Assembly (NCBI RefSeq): GCF_025362475.1
Contig: NZ_JANYGH010000014.1
Span: forward strand, 1-64,000
From: Mucilaginibacter sp.
Lineage (GTDB): Bacteria > Bacteroidota > Bacteroidia > Sphingobacteriales > Sphingobacteriaceae
Direction: 5' to 3'
DNA: 64,000 bases
Below are positions 1 to 7,953 of this stretch, piece by piece (position 1 is the stretch's first letter; each line of letters opens with the position of its first letter). The notes below the pieces were generated by a model. The model did not search any database, was not told the origin of the DNA, and worked only from the letters and a program-made list of their open reading frames with translations. A program made the position numbers and the translations under genes.

Positions 1-54
1 ACCTGGAAGTAGAGCGAACCTGGAAGAGTTATTATAAAACTCAAAATGTGGATT

Positions 55-134
55 TGTAAACCTATTTTAGGACTAATAAATATTGTAAACGTATAACAGG
101 ATTTATCAATTAAACTGTAAACCTATTTTAGGAC
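55..134. repeat. Three direct repeats starting TGTAAAC, possible IS21-type end remnant
   Basis: A 19-bp sequence (TGTAAACCTATTTTAGGAC) occurs identically at 55-73 and 116-134, with a diverged third copy starting TGTAAAC at 84. Several ~20-bp subterminal repeats about 30 bp apart and beginning with TGT resemble the ends of IS21-family elements. No istA/istB gene follows, so this would be a solo end at most. The repeats are seen directly; the IS21 link is inference. Confidence 0.4.
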
Positions 135-161
135 AAGACAAACGATGGAAAAATGTTGCAG

Positions 162-201
162 ACCTATCAGCGGGGCACACTCGACACGCGTGCGACAGCG
201 G
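162..201 (-). repeat. 40-bp dispersed repeat, copy 1
   Basis: The reverse complement of this GC-rich 40-mer matches 15118-15157 at 33 of 40 positions, including a shared GTGTGCCCCG core. It lies immediately downstream of the stop codon of the gene at 227-946. Its function is unknown. Confidence 0.6.
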
Positions 202-226
202 AGGGTTACCCGTTCCCGGAGATCGT

Positions 227-946
227 CTACTTTTTTGCGACCTTCTCTGCATCATGATTGTATTTTTTCACGGCTTCATACAATCCCTTTTTTTCGACAT
301 ATTCAGTAGCCTTGGAATTACCGGTAACAATTTTCAACACATTATCCTTTGATAATTTTTCAATTGGCCCATCATTTAGCTGGATGCCAATTATTTCAGC
401 AGAAACAAAATCCATTTTGGGTGCCCCAAATACAGGGGTGCCAACCACGGTAAGATAAGTGCCGCTTTTGGCATAAACATTTATTGCACCTGTTATTACT
501 TTTATAGTCCACCCGCTATCAGTCGGCAATCCGGGTCTTGTTTCTTCATAGCCTTGATTATCGGGTATCAATGCAGTTATATTTGATGTTTGATTCGGAT
601 AAATTTTCTGAAAGCGATGCAGGGTGTCTGATTTCGGGAACTTCTTATCTACAAATACCAGGAAATTTTTATGCAGAACGGTATCCAGGTACATGTAAGA
701 TTTGATCTTTTTTATATCGCCGTCTTTTAATATCACAATATATCCTTGTCCCTGCCCCGCATTTTTTCGCCAATTTCTGTTCATGTTCAATTGCATCTGC
801 ATATTCATTTGCATATTCATGAATTGTTGGTTCTGTTGTGCACGAACTGCTGCCATCCCAGGATATTGGGCGTACGCTTTATAAGCAGAAAAGCTGGATA
901 AAATAATTATCGTAAAAAAAAGTATGATGTTACGGATATGAGGCAT
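227..946 (-). CDS. Secreted protein of unknown function
   Basis: A 239-residue protein with an N-terminal hydrophobic segment and probable signal peptidase I site (AYAQ, about residue 26), so it is likely periplasmic. Residues about 35-60 form a low-complexity Met/Gln/Asn stretch (repeats of MNMQ). The rest is a mixed polar sequence with regular spacing of hydrophobic residues, consistent with a small beta-rich domain, and the C-terminus is lysine-rich. I recognise no family. It stands alone: repeats lie downstream, and the neighbour upstream is the broken thioredoxin gene on the same strand 300 bases away. The signal peptide and length support a real gene. Confidence 0.75.
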   Translation of the reverse strand: MPHIRNIILFFTIIILSSFSAYKAYAQYPGMAAVRAQQNQQFMNMQMNMQMQLNMNRNWRKNAGQGQGYIVILKDGDIKKIKSYMYLDTVLHKNFLVFVDKKFPKSDTLHRFQKIYPNQTSNITALIPDNQGYEETRPGLPTDSGWTIKVITGAINVYAKSGTYLTVVGTPVFGAPKMDFVSAEIIGIQLNDGPIEKLSKDNVLKIVTGNSKATEYVEKKGLYEAVKKYNHDAEKVAKK

Positions 947-1247
947 GATAAGGATATTTTACTGAACAAAGATAAAAAAACAAATAAATTTAAAAACCCG
1001 TATAACAGCCGTTGTTGTTGCCCGGGGGCATTGTAACGAAAAATGAACATTATTTAGCTTATGGTCGGTGTTTTCACCGCACCATTTGTTGATGATCTCG
1101 TTTTTCAAAAAGGCCTTAACAGCCACTGTCATTATGTAAAGTTGTTAAGGTTGTAATAGGGTATTAGATGTCATATCCCGACCTCAAGCTGGTGCGGTAA
1201 AAGCGTCGACCAGAGCCAACAAGCGCCGGTATCGGTTAGCTATATAC
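947..1247. other. Intergenic, no gene seen
   Basis: About 300 bases without a plausible gene. The only structure noted is an imperfect hairpin at 1061-1085 (ATGGTCGGTG, TTTT loop, CACCGCACCAT) without a clear T tract. Confidence 0.5.
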
Positions 1248-2686
1248 CTACTTCAACAGTTTATCTAACTGTGAATGCAATATTTGTTTTTCACTTGGGC
1301 GGGGGCTATTAATATCTACTATCTTGCCTTCGGTATCTATTAAACAGTAGTGAGGTATTCCACTTATGTTATAAGCCTGGCATACCGGGTTTTTCATCCA
1401 GCCTTCGGCTATCAGGTTAACGCCATGCAGGTTCAGTTTGGCAAGCCCTGCTTTCCACCCGCCTTCACTGCTGTCAACACAAATGTTTACAAATACAATA
1501 TTCTTGTCCATATATTTTTCATGCAATGCCGGTACTCGTTTTTGATATCATAAACACAGGGACCGCAACCAACTCCCCAAAAATCAATATATACAACCTT
1601 GCCCCTGAACTGCGATAAGGAAACCTGTTTGCCGTTATCATCTTTAAGTGTAAAACCGGGTGCTGGCATACCGGGTTTTAACCGCTGGATATTAACGAAG
1701 AACTGTTTTAAAGTGTCGGCATATTTTGGTGTTTTTACTTTGCTGGCAAACGTCTTATATACAGTTACGGCATCATTAAAAGGCGCAAAATCAAAATTAG
1801 ACAGGATATTTTTAGTGGTAAACCAATCGCTCATTTCAAGGGTGTGAAATGCTGCCAGCCCCCTGTACCCTTCCGATAAGCCGACAACATACGGAACCTC
1901 ATTTCCCGCCCCGGTGACCCAGGAATTAAAGGCCTGAAAGAACCTTACGTAATCAAAAACAAAATCACGGTATTCGGAACTGTTCTTGTACCATTCGTCA
2001 CATTCGGTTGTGTAGGCATTCTTATTGGTTAGCGCAGCATTGTTTTTTGTGTTTTCTGTCGGATGTTCGATAAATAGATCGTAAGCCGGTAATAACCGCA
2101 GCTGCAATAAATAACTGGCATAATGAAAATAAATATCCGTAGCGCTATTCCTATAATTATCTCTCGAACCACCCGCAAACAGTATTTCAATTTGTTTATT
2201 ATAAAGGCGATTGATCTTCTTGAACTTTGCAGAATCTGTCAGCTCCATGTTTGTAAATAAATTGTGCACCTCTTCTGCTGAATTATTTTCGAACGTTCTG
2301 AGTGTTATAAATGTCTGAATTTCTTTATCCCTTTCAGGTTGTGAAGCACGTATTACAATCGTATTAAAAGCGTTTTTGCCGTCAAAATTCACCAGGATGG
2401 TATCATTTTTTTGAAGATTAACAACCAGGCCATTGCCATCCCTGAAAAATACACATTTGTAGTTCTCATCAATTTTTATCCGCTTAAAAAAATCACCGTT
2501 CTTATCAACCGGAACAGAAAGCGTTTTAAATTCGAGATAATTAATTTCGCTGTAGTCCCACATGTCTTCGATGTGATTTGTAATATGTCCCTTAATAATG
2601 GCATAAGCGGCAGGTGCCGGTTTTGGGTTTTGCGCCATTGCGTTAAGGCCGGACAGCACAGCCAATAACAGGATAAGGTGTTTCAT
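1248..2686 (-). pseudogene. TlpA-like thioredoxin protein broken by a -1 frameshift
   Basis: The first segment starts at the Met at 2686 (signal peptide MKHLILLLAVLSGLNAMAQ) and reads a ~330-residue N-terminal region, then an AhpC/TSA-thioredoxin domain (PGMPAPGFTL, then FWGVGCGPC with the CGPC redox motif). Soon after CGPC it runs out of frame and stops at 1487. The natural continuation (ALHEKYMDKNIVFVNIC, then the SGIPHYCLID cis-Pro segment) lies in another frame down to 1248. Inserting one base near 1535 (reverse strand GAGTACC to GAGGTACC) would restore one protein of about 478 residues. Intact, it would be a periplasmic thiol-disulfide oxidoreductase. Either a real mutation or a sequencing error would explain this. 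Confidence 0.8.
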
Positions 2687-2880
2687 AAGGCTAATAGGTT
2701 TATTAGTACACCGCAATTATAGGATTTTAATTTTGAAACTTTATTTAACGTTGACCGAAACCCCTGTTGTTTCCAACTATAGTAACCCCTTTATATATTT
2801 ATCCTAAACAAAAGCACCAATCTTATGAAAGGCTACATTATCCGCTATCACCAATCAGAGGCTAAACAACCTGCACCGTT

Positions 2881-3045
2881 AGGTGCTACCTGTTTGTAGA
2901 AAAAACCACGCCATTAACCTTTGCCTCGTAGAGGCTACCCTTCGCCAGCATATGGTTATCTTGCAAATTTCGGGTAGCACCTACGGCGCAAAATTCATTT
3001 TTGTGTTATTTGCTACAAACAGGTAGCTCCTGACGGAGCATTTTT
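2881..3045. repeat. Palindromic element with 15-bp perfect arms
   Basis: GCTACCTGTTTGTAG at 2885-2899 is matched by its exact reverse complement at 3013-3027. The region between contains further partial copies of GTAGAGGCTACCC and GGGTAGCACC. It is probably a dispersed palindromic repeat. Confidence 0.65.
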
Positions 3046-3072
3046 GCCTACTTAAAGTTTGCGTTAGCGATT

Positions 3073-3154
3073 GCAGCGGATACCGGCCAATGTGGCTAAG
3101 GCTTGTGCAGTATGAGCGTAAAGCGCGGGCCGCAGGTAACGCCATGATATAGAT
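3073..3154. repeat. Dispersed repeat related to 48182-48262
   Basis: This stretch shares TACCGGCCAATG, a GGGCCGCAGG core and a CCATGA end, in the same order, with 48182-48262. The similarity is seen directly; the element's function is unknown. Confidence 0.6.
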
Positions 3155-3410
3155 TTGAGATTGCGTTGCAGATCGGCACAAACCGCAGACTTATAGCGGC
3201 TCTGCATAGCATTGCTTTGTTCTTTGAAATGACAAGTATGTTATTACCTCTATACCTTATAACAATGACGGAGGAGAGGGTTCCGGGAAAATTGGAAATC
3301 GTGAGAATCTGTTAATCCTATAAATCCAGGTTCAGACAAAAGGGGCATTTGCTTGTCGGCTTTGCGCAGTTCGCTATTGCGTAGTTCCTGGTAATGACAT
3401 AATAAATTCC

Positions 3411-3509
3411 AGTCATGTTGAACTTGTTTCAACATCCCATTTGCTAAGCCGGCTGCTAATCAAATCACCTACCTGTCCCGTGAGGTGCTGAAACAACTCA
3501 ACGTGACTT
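3411..3509. repeat. Imperfect inverted repeat
   Basis: AGTCATGTTGAACTTGTTTC at 3411-3430 and its continuation are matched, with a few differences, by the inverted sequence at 3485-3509 (GTGCTGAAACAACTC onward). This would form a long hairpin downstream of the mlaD stop. Confidence 0.5.
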
Positions 3510-3546
3510 GATGGACATGTCATTTTCCCTTCACGCTCCGATGGAT

Positions 3547-4542
3547 TTACTGTCCCGCATTCTTTAAACTATCGGCCTTTGCTTTCTTCGCCTTGTCCTT
3601 AAAAAAACCTTTCAGGAAAAAGTTGTGTTGTGCGGCTTCCAGGTCGTCGTTTAGTTTAATGGAGCTTTGTTGCAGGTTGTTGAGGGTGGTTTGTACCTGT
3701 ACGGCGCCTTTGGGGTCGTTTAGTAGTACACCAATGGCGTTATCTGTTCTGTTCAGCTTGTCGCTGGCTTTGTTGAGGTTATTGGTTAGGGTTGATGCAT
3801 TGCTGGCGGCGCTTTGCAGCTGGGTTACTGCCTGCCTTATCCGGTTAAATGTAGCGGTATCGGTAAGCAGGTTATCGGCAAGGCCGCCTTTGGTGTTTAA
3901 TTTATTGCCGAAATGATCAAGCTGTACAGCCATCCGGGCGGCACTTTGGGTCGCGGCCTGTAGGTTAAGCATCGATGCGCGTAACTGATCAGCCATGGTG
4001 TTATCGGCCATTAAAGCGCCAACGGTACCTTTCCCGGCCAGTATCTGGTGACTGAGGGCCTTAAAATCGGTAGTTATAGCCAGCAGGTTCTGGTTATTTT
4101 CCTGAAGGGTTTTGAGCAGGTCATCGGTCGAGAGCATTTTTTCGGCCTGCAGCACATCGCCATCCTGCACTTCGGGCGCTTGCGGACTACCGCCATCTAT
4201 CACAATAATCTTATTACCTATCAACCCATCCGAGCTGATTTTTGCCTGGGCATTGCGGTGGATGTATTGCTGAGAGGCCTGGTCGATACTCATAAAAACC
4301 TGTACCTGTGATGGTCCGGTAAATCTAACAGCGCTGATGGTGCCTACCTTTACGCCCGAGAACCAAACGTTGTTTCCCTTTTTTAGCCCGGCAACGTCGC
4401 TGAAAACAGAGCTGAGCTTGATGTTTTTTACAAAAGTCTTTTGCTGCCCGCCAAGTGTGAATACGCCAAGGATAAACAGGATTAAGCCGAGGGCTAAAAA
4501 TAGGCCTACCGTAATTGCTTTTTTATTTTCTGATGCGTCCAT
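3547..4542 (-). CDS. mlaD: MCE/MlaD-family substrate-binding protein of lipid ABC transporter
   Basis: A 331-residue protein. A cytoplasmic N-terminus and one transmembrane helix (about residues 10-30, VGLFLALGLILFILGVF) are followed by an MCE domain (about 38-125, with VWFSGVKVGTISAVRF and GLIGNKIIVIDGG). A long helical, Asn/Gln/Leu-rich tail suggests coiled coil. MlaD proteins bind phospholipid between the inner membrane transporter and the outer membrane. It is the last gene of an mlaE-mlaF-mlaD operon, starting 21 bases after mlaF. Whether import or export is the physiological direction cannot be read from sequence. Confidence 0.9.
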   Translation of the reverse strand: MDASENKKAITVGLFLALGLILFILGVFTLGGQQKTFVKNIKLSSVFSDVAGLKKGNNVWFSGVKVGTISAVRFTGPSQVQVFMSIDQASQQYIHRNAQAKISSDGLIGNKIIVIDGGSPQAPEVQDGDVLQAEKMLSTDDLLKTLQENNQNLLAITTDFKALSHQILAGKGTVGALMADNTMADQLRASMLNLQAATQSAARMAVQLDHFGNKLNTKGGLADNLLTDTATFNRIRQAVTQLQSAASNASTLTNNLNKASDKLNRTDNAIGVLLNDPKGAVQVQTTLNNLQQSSIKLNDDLEAAQHNFFLKGFFKDKAKKAKADSLKNAGQ

Positions 4543-4563
4543 GATAATGGTATAATGTCTTTT

Positions 4564-5337
4564 CTATTGGATAAAGTTGTAGTCAAAAAAAGGTTTAACC
4601 CGGCTGTCGGTAGTATCAAATACTTCTTCGAAAGATCCGGTACGCTGAAATTGCCCATCGAGCAGCATGGCAATGCGGTCGCCGGTTTGCTTGGCGCAGG
4701 TTAAATCATGCGTAATGATGATGGATGAGGTGTTGTAGCGTTCCTGTACCTCATTAATCAGATCGTTGATTTCGATACAGGTGATAGGGTCGAGGCCGGC
4801 GGTAGGCTCATCATACAGCATAATCTCGGGGTTCAGGATCAGGGTACGTGCTATCCCGATCCGCTTACGCTGGCCGCCCGATAGTTCAGAAGGCATCTGG
4901 TTAATGGTTTGCGACAGGCCCACGGCATCCAGCACGGTTTCAACAGCGGTGTTTATTTCCTGGCGGGTAATGCCCTTACGGTTACGTACTAAGGGAAACT
5001 CCAGGTTTTTGCGCACCGTCATACTATCATATAAGGCGCTGTTTTGAAACGAGAAACCTATCCTTACGCGCAGCTCTTGTAATTCTTCTTCGCGGATATG
5101 GGCAATATTATGACCCAATACATTCACCTCGCCCTTATCAGGACTTAGCAAACCTGATATAATTTTGATCAACACAGATTTTCCAGAACCCGAGCGGCCC
5201 AGCACCACCAGGTTTTCGCCCTGGTAAAGGTCAAGATCAATGCCGCGCAAAACAGCGTAATCTTCAAAGGATTTTTCGAGCCCCCTTACGCTGATCACCG
5301 GGTTGGTATGGTCTGCTTTAACTATTTTCTTCTCCAT
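4564..5337 (-). CDS. mlaF: ABC transporter ATP-binding protein, MlaF type
   Basis: A 257-residue ATPase. Walker A is GRSGSGKS (near residue 48), the signature is LSGGQRKRIGIAR, and Walker B is IMLYDEPTAGLDP; a late His (IIITHDL) is present. Length and the neighbours mlaE (12 bases upstream) and mlaD identify it as the energising subunit of a lipid-transporting MCE system. The substrate is inferred from family, not shown. Confidence 0.92.
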   Translation of the reverse strand: MEKKIVKADHTNPVISVRGLEKSFEDYAVLRGIDLDLYQGENLVVLGRSGSGKSVLIKIISGLLSPDKGEVNVLGHNIAHIREEELQELRVRIGFSFQNSALYDSMTVRKNLEFPLVRNRKGITRQEINTAVETVLDAVGLSQTINQMPSELSGGQRKRIGIARTLILNPEIMLYDEPTAGLDPITCIEINDLINEVQERYNTSSIIITHDLTCAKQTGDRIAMLLDGQFQRTGSFEEVFDTTDSRVKPFFDYNFIQ

Positions 5338-5349
5338 GTTTCCCTTTGT

Positions 5350-6159
5350 TTAACGGAACCAGCTGGTTATCTGTACTATAATAATTTCTTCAATAAACAC
5401 CAGGAACATGGCGGTTACCACGGCCCCGTTGGCTGCTTTACCCACACCCTCGGTTCCCTTGCTGGAGTTAAAGCCCTGGTAGCAACCTACTATCCCAATA
5501 GTAAACCCAAACACAATGGATTTCACAAGCGATGCCACAAAATCGGTAAAAGTTAAGGGATCAAATACTTCCTGGATAAATGTGCTCCAGGTAGTGCCCT
5601 CGTTTTGATTTACATTTAAAAAGCCCCCCACAATAGCAATAAAGCCTGTATAGGTTGCCAAAATAGGGATGGTAAGGGTGGTGGCAATTACGCGGGTACA
5701 TACCAAAAATTTAAAAGGTTTGGTGCCCGATACTTCCATGGCGTCAATTTGCTCGGTTACGCGCATAGAACCCAGCTCGGCCCCGATGCTTGAGCCAACT
5801 TTGCCCGATGCTATTAATGCCGTAACTAAAGGAGCCAATGCCCGCATAATGGCTATTGATACCAGGGAAGGCAACCATGACTGAGCCCCGAATTGTGAAA
5901 GCGAAGGCCTTGATTGCTTGGTGAATATCACCCCCACTATAAACCCGGTTACGGTAATTAAGGTAAATGAGCGTACACCTACTTCAAAGCATTGCTTCAT
6001 TATTTCTTTAAATTCAAAAGGGGGCATAAAGGCCTCCCTGAAAAAGCGCAGAATGAATTGGTTGATGCGGTATAAGCTGATAAAAAAGTCGGTGATGCTT
6101 TGTCTTAGTTTCGATCTTTTTTTTACTACCGCCGGTGTGGTGCTTTCTGCTGTATCCAT
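5350..6159 (-). CDS. mlaE: MlaE-family ABC transporter permease
   Basis: A 269-residue membrane protein of the MlaE/permease family, with about five to six hydrophobic segments and the typical central region (GSSIGAELGSMRVTEQIDAM). It is the first gene of the mlaEFD operon. The N-terminal ~35 residues are basic and cytoplasmic. No mlaB/mlaC homologue is present in the window, as is common outside Proteobacteria. Confidence 0.92.
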   Translation of the reverse strand: MDTAESTTPAVVKKRSKLRQSITDFFISLYRINQFILRFFREAFMPPFEFKEIMKQCFEVGVRSFTLITVTGFIVGVIFTKQSRPSLSQFGAQSWLPSLVSIAIMRALAPLVTALIASGKVGSSIGAELGSMRVTEQIDAMEVSGTKPFKFLVCTRVIATTLTIPILATYTGFIAIVGGFLNVNQNEGTTWSTFIQEVFDPLTFTDFVASLVKSIVFGFTIGIVGCYQGFNSSKGTEGVGKAANGAVVTAMFLVFIEEIIIVQITSWFR

Positions 6160-6480
6160 TAAATATGATATAGTAGTTTTTGATTCATTTATATTATGGT
6201 TAATCTACAATAAATATTTACCATTTGTTTTGCTGGTGAGTATATTATAGGGCATAATGTTAAACTGTTATGACTAATGTTTTTTGTGCTAATTTAATGC
6301 CATAATAAAAGGATGTTTAAATATACGGGCTTTTATTGGCATAAGCCGGAGTTTTAAGTATTGACCGTTTGGGTTAAATGTTAAAACACCAATTGGGTGC
6401 AAACCTAATGCTTACAGTTTACATGCCGGTTAATGGATTGTAAAATTTTAATAACCAATAATGATAGTTTTACATACAGT

Positions 6481-6562
6481 AATTTATCGCTCATTAATGG
6501 CAATTTATCGCTCTTTTATTGGCGCGGATCGCTCATTATTGGCAATTTATAGCTCATTATTG
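6481..6562. repeat. Four ~21-bp degenerate tandem repeats (ATCGCTCATTATTGG)
   Basis: Units at 6481-6500, 6501-6522, 6523-6542 and 6543-6562 share TTTATCGCTCATTATTGG with small changes. They sit 270 bases upstream of the AraC-family gene and could be multiple binding sites. The regulatory role is inference. Confidence 0.6.
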
Positions 6563-6727
6563 AAGTTTATTGATGGTGAAAAATGCTGTTTGGGGTGTAT
6601 TTGGGGATGAAAATTGGAAGTTTATTGATAGAATAAAATGCTGCTCAGGGGCGAATTTTAGTTGGAGATTGATTGTTTATTGATAGAAAAAAGGTCTTTT
6701 AAGAGGATATTTGAGGTTGAAAAGCAA
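6563..6727. repeat. Three 55-bp degenerate tandem repeats
   Basis: Units begin at 6563, 6618 and 6673, exactly 55 bases apart. Each starts with (A/T)(A/T)GTTTATTGAT followed by an A-rich stretch; the first two continue with AAATGCTG. They follow directly on the 21-bp repeats and end about 105 bases before the AraC-family start codon. Confidence 0.6.
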
Positions 6728-6833
6728 TGAAATAAGACTGAATTATAATCTGAAAATTACGAAATGGTAAATAGTTAATATAATTTGGTTAAATTCGTAT
6801 CAGGATTTTCTTCTTTTTAAACCTATACAATTT

Positions 6834-7712
6834 ATGACGACAAGTAATGTGATGCGTGAAATAACGCCGCTTACCCCCAGTGATTGCTTTACCATTTTTT
6901 CGAGAGTTAAAAAAAAGTTCGACTTCCCATTGCATTATCATGATGAATATGAGCTTAACCTGATCATTAATGCCAAAGGCGCCAGGCGGGTTGTAGGCGG
7001 GCATATAGAAGTAATTGATGATGTGGAACTGGCGCTGGTTGGTCCTAATTTGTATCATGCCTGGTTTACCCATCAATGCCTTAGCGAGGAGATCACCGAG
7101 GTAACCATTCAATTTCATAAAGATCTGTTTGATGAAAAATTTCTGAAGCGGAACCAGTTGAGCTTTGTAAAAAGCATGCTGGAACGCTCGCAGCGGGGTA
7201 TCGTTTTTTCGCCCGAAACCATACTTGCTCTTAAAGATAGGATCATCAGCCTGGATAAAAAGAGTGGCTTTGATTCGGTGCTGGAGCTGATGTCTATTTT
7301 GCATGACTTGTCTATCTCCCGCAATATGAAGATGTTGTCGGATCCGAGTTTTAGCAACGATAAGTTTTATTACAACAGCCGCCGCATCGAAAAAGTGTTT
7401 GAGCACATGAACGTGAACTATAACAAACAGGTTACCCTGGCCGAGGTATCAAAAATTGCCAACATGCCCGAGGCTTCTTTTAGCCGGTTCATCAAAAAGC
7501 GCACAGGTAAAACTTTTATCGATAGTTTAAACGAAATTAGGCTCGGCCATGCCTCCCGCATGCTGATAGACTCCACCGCTACCGTTGCCGAGATCGCTTA
7601 TAAATGCGGGTTTAACAATATCTCCAATTTCAACAGGATCTTTAAACGCAAAAAACTGTGTATCCCCAAAGAGTTTAGGGAAACCTACACCGGCAACCGG
7701 GTTTTTATTTAA
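6834..7712 (+). CDS. AraC-family transcriptional regulator of the mannan locus
   Basis: A 292-residue protein. The N-terminal half is a cupin-like sensor (HYHDEYELNLI near residue 33, then GARRVVGGHIEVIDDVELALVGP). The C-terminal ~100 residues carry two helix-turn-helix motifs (VTLAEVSKIANMPEASFSRF and VAEIAYKCGFNNISNFNRIF), ending in the usual KRKKLCIPKEFR. It lies on the same strand and 240 bases upstream of the symporter-phosphorylase-epimerase-mannanase genes. I infer that it senses a mannoside or mannose-derived sugar and activates them. The upstream tandem repeats may be its own control region. Confidence 0.88.
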   Translation: MTTSNVMREITPLTPSDCFTIFSRVKKKFDFPLHYHDEYELNLIINAKGARRVVGGHIEVIDDVELALVGPNLYHAWFTHQCLSEEITEVTIQFHKDLFDEKFLKRNQLSFVKSMLERSQRGIVFSPETILALKDRIISLDKKSGFDSVLELMSILHDLSISRNMKMLSDPSFSNDKFYYNSRRIEKVFEHMNVNYNKQVTLAEVSKIANMPEASFSRFIKKRTGKTFIDSLNEIRLGHASRMLIDSTATVAEIAYKCGFNNISNFNRIFKRKKLCIPKEFRETYTGNRVFI

Positions 7713-7953
7713 GCGATTTGAAAATTTTAGAATAGCGGAATTGTGCAGATATTAAAATATAAGGTTAAAAAAGTATTATAAAATTAATCTTAATAAGTTC
7801 ACTTTTGAATCAACCAATTTAACTTAAACTGTGAAGGCGGCATGCCTGGCGGATTTTGATAAAAAGTCAGTAATTTTTTGAGGGTTTTTCTGGAAGGAAT
7901 TTCAAAAAAAAATCAAAAAATCACAAAGAAAAAACAATAATCATGTCAAATAA

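Larger units (their letters stand above)
2717..3546. other. Intergenic repeat cluster
   Basis: 830 bases that I read as non-coding and built from several short dispersed repeats, listed separately. The short open frames here cross the repeats and show no recognisable protein features. Confidence 0.6.
6160..6833. other. Intergenic between mlaE and araC-type gene, AT-rich with tandem repeats
   Basis: 674 bases separating two divergent genes, so it should contain both promoters. I see no gene. The 3' half holds two families of degenerate tandem repeats, listed separately. Confidence 0.6.

Noticed and set aside
2981..3435. Two short frames (66 and 61 residues)
   Set aside because: They translate the dispersed repeats rather than a gene.
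6789..7406. 205-residue open frame opposite the AraC-type gene
   Set aside because: Lies entirely antisense to, and overlapping, a well-supported regulator; its composition has no protein-family signal.
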